A DNA stretch of 5,556 nucleotides from assembly GCA_003505715.1 (NCBI GenBank), contig DNXU01000100.1, positions 4,802-10,357 on the forward strand. The letters run 5' to 3'. Source of the stretch: Cyanobacteria bacterium UBA8803 (GTDB lineage Bacteria > Cyanobacteriota > Cyanobacteriia > Cyanobacteriales > Coleofasciculaceae). The notes below the pieces were generated by a model. That model was not told where the DNA came from. It was given only the letters and a program-made list of their open reading frames with translations, and made no database searches. The first letter of the stretch is position 1. Each line of letters starts with the position of its first letter. Positions 5,076 to 5,556 of the stretch are shown piece after piece. A program made the position numbers and the translations under genes.

Positions 5076-5556
5076 CTATAACTGGCGGCAATTTAACGGT
5101 CGAGACTTGTAAGGTAAAGAAATCCCATTGTCGGCAGCAGCAACCAGCGTAACATGCCCCTGTTCATCTTTAACCCAGCCTGTCGCTTCCACCAACCTAG
5201 GTGAGCGATCGCTTCTTAAGATTTGGCTAGGTTCATGGGTGACATTAGCCCGTTCGCTGTCTGAGGAAAAATCTTGTAAATCTCGCCAGACATTTTGTCC
5301 TCGGATGGTTGCCGTCGGATCTTCTGGTAAACCACCGCGTCCGGTAACCATAAAAGAGTTGCCCTCAGTCGCCCCACAACCGCTAACAACTTGGTTGCTA
5401 GAATCGCTCAATTCTTCCGGTAATTTGACTAATCCCGAAGAGGGGTCTACTTCCGGGTTATTAATAGTGACATTCCCCTGAATCCCGGTTTGGGAACTAG
5501 CATTGATTTCGCTGATTGAGTTATTGAGGGGGCCGCTAGTGGGGACGAGTCCGTAA
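5076..5556 (-). CDS. Two-partner-secretion-type exoprotein (filamentous-haemagglutinin-like), C-terminal end
   Basis: The last 159 residues of a gene that enters from the right edge. They match the conserved C-terminus of large cyanobacterial exoproteins that start with a haemagglutination activity (TPS) domain and are exported across the outer membrane by a TpsB-type transporter. Landmarks, numbered from the first visible residue, are SQTGIQGNVTINNPEVDPSS at 21-40, GLVKLPEEL at 41-49, Cys60, FMVTGRGGLPEDP at 68-80, VWRDL at 89-93, EATGWVKDEQGHVTLVA at 123-139 and Cys156 three residues from the end. The N-terminal TPS domain and the repetitive beta-helix body are not in view, so export route and size are inferred from the family. 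The stop TAA is at 5076-5078. It is co-directional with the CHAT gene 312 bp downstream and may be cut or handled by it, which is speculation. Confidence 0.88.
   Translation of the reverse strand, partial: YGLVPTSGPLNNSISEINASSQTGIQGNVTINNPEVDPSSGLVKLPEELSDSSNQVVSGCGATEGNSFMVTGRGGLPEDPTATIRGQNVWRDLQDFSSDSERANVTHEPSQILRSDRSPRLVEATGWVKDEQGHVTLVAAADNGISLPYKSRPLNCRQL
5205..5212. repeat. HIP1 octamer GCGATCGC
   Basis: A third perfect HIP1 palindrome, within the exoprotein coding region. Three copies in 5.6 kb are far more than expected by chance for an 8-mer. Confidence 0.85.

Noticed and set aside
5042..5152. 36-residue plus-strand open frame starting ATGAACGATGAACC
   Set aside because: It overlaps the exoprotein end in antisense, starts inside the inverted-repeat arm, has no ribosome site and resembles no family I know.

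Overview
The window looks like cyanobacterial chromosome, most likely from a filamentous species. The support is three perfect copies of the HIP1 octamer GCGATCGC plus several near-copies, heptanucleotide tandem repeats of the kind common in filamentous cyanobacteria, and four protein families (CHASE2, DUF928, TPR-CHAT, and an exoprotein with a cyanobacterial filamentous-haemagglutinin-type C-terminus) that are especially frequent together in that group. I cannot name the genus from the sequence.

All four genes lie on the minus strand, so transcription runs from right to left. At the right edge (5076-5556) is the C-terminal end of a large secreted exoprotein of the two-partner-secretion type. 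A 312-bp non-coding gap (4764-5075) follows, holding a possible promoter, an inverted-repeat-bounded segment with a small palindrome, and one copy of a short dispersed repeat. Next is an 885-residue secreted TPR-CHAT protein with an intact His/Cys dyad (2106-4763). Only 46 bp later comes a DUF928 protein (779-2059) whose N-terminal half is nine tandem 22-residue repeats. A 131-bp spacer (648-778) holds five TTGTTGG heptamers, a second copy of the dispersed repeat and a G-run tract. Last is the start of a CHASE2 sensor protein (1-647), whose C-terminal output domain is outside the window.

A plausible joint role is a cell-envelope module: an exported exoprotein, a secreted caspase-like peptidase, a secreted repeat protein and a membrane sensor with an extracytoplasmic domain. 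The protein families are clear from sequence. The functional link between them, including cleavage of the neighbours by the CHAT protein, is inference.

The least expected signal is a perfect 14-bp inverted repeat inside the signal-peptide coding region of the CHAT gene. In the mRNA it would form a hairpin followed by a U-rich stretch, and it lies beside a second, smaller hairpin that covers an internal in-frame ATG. This could be a translational or attenuation control element embedded in coding sequence.
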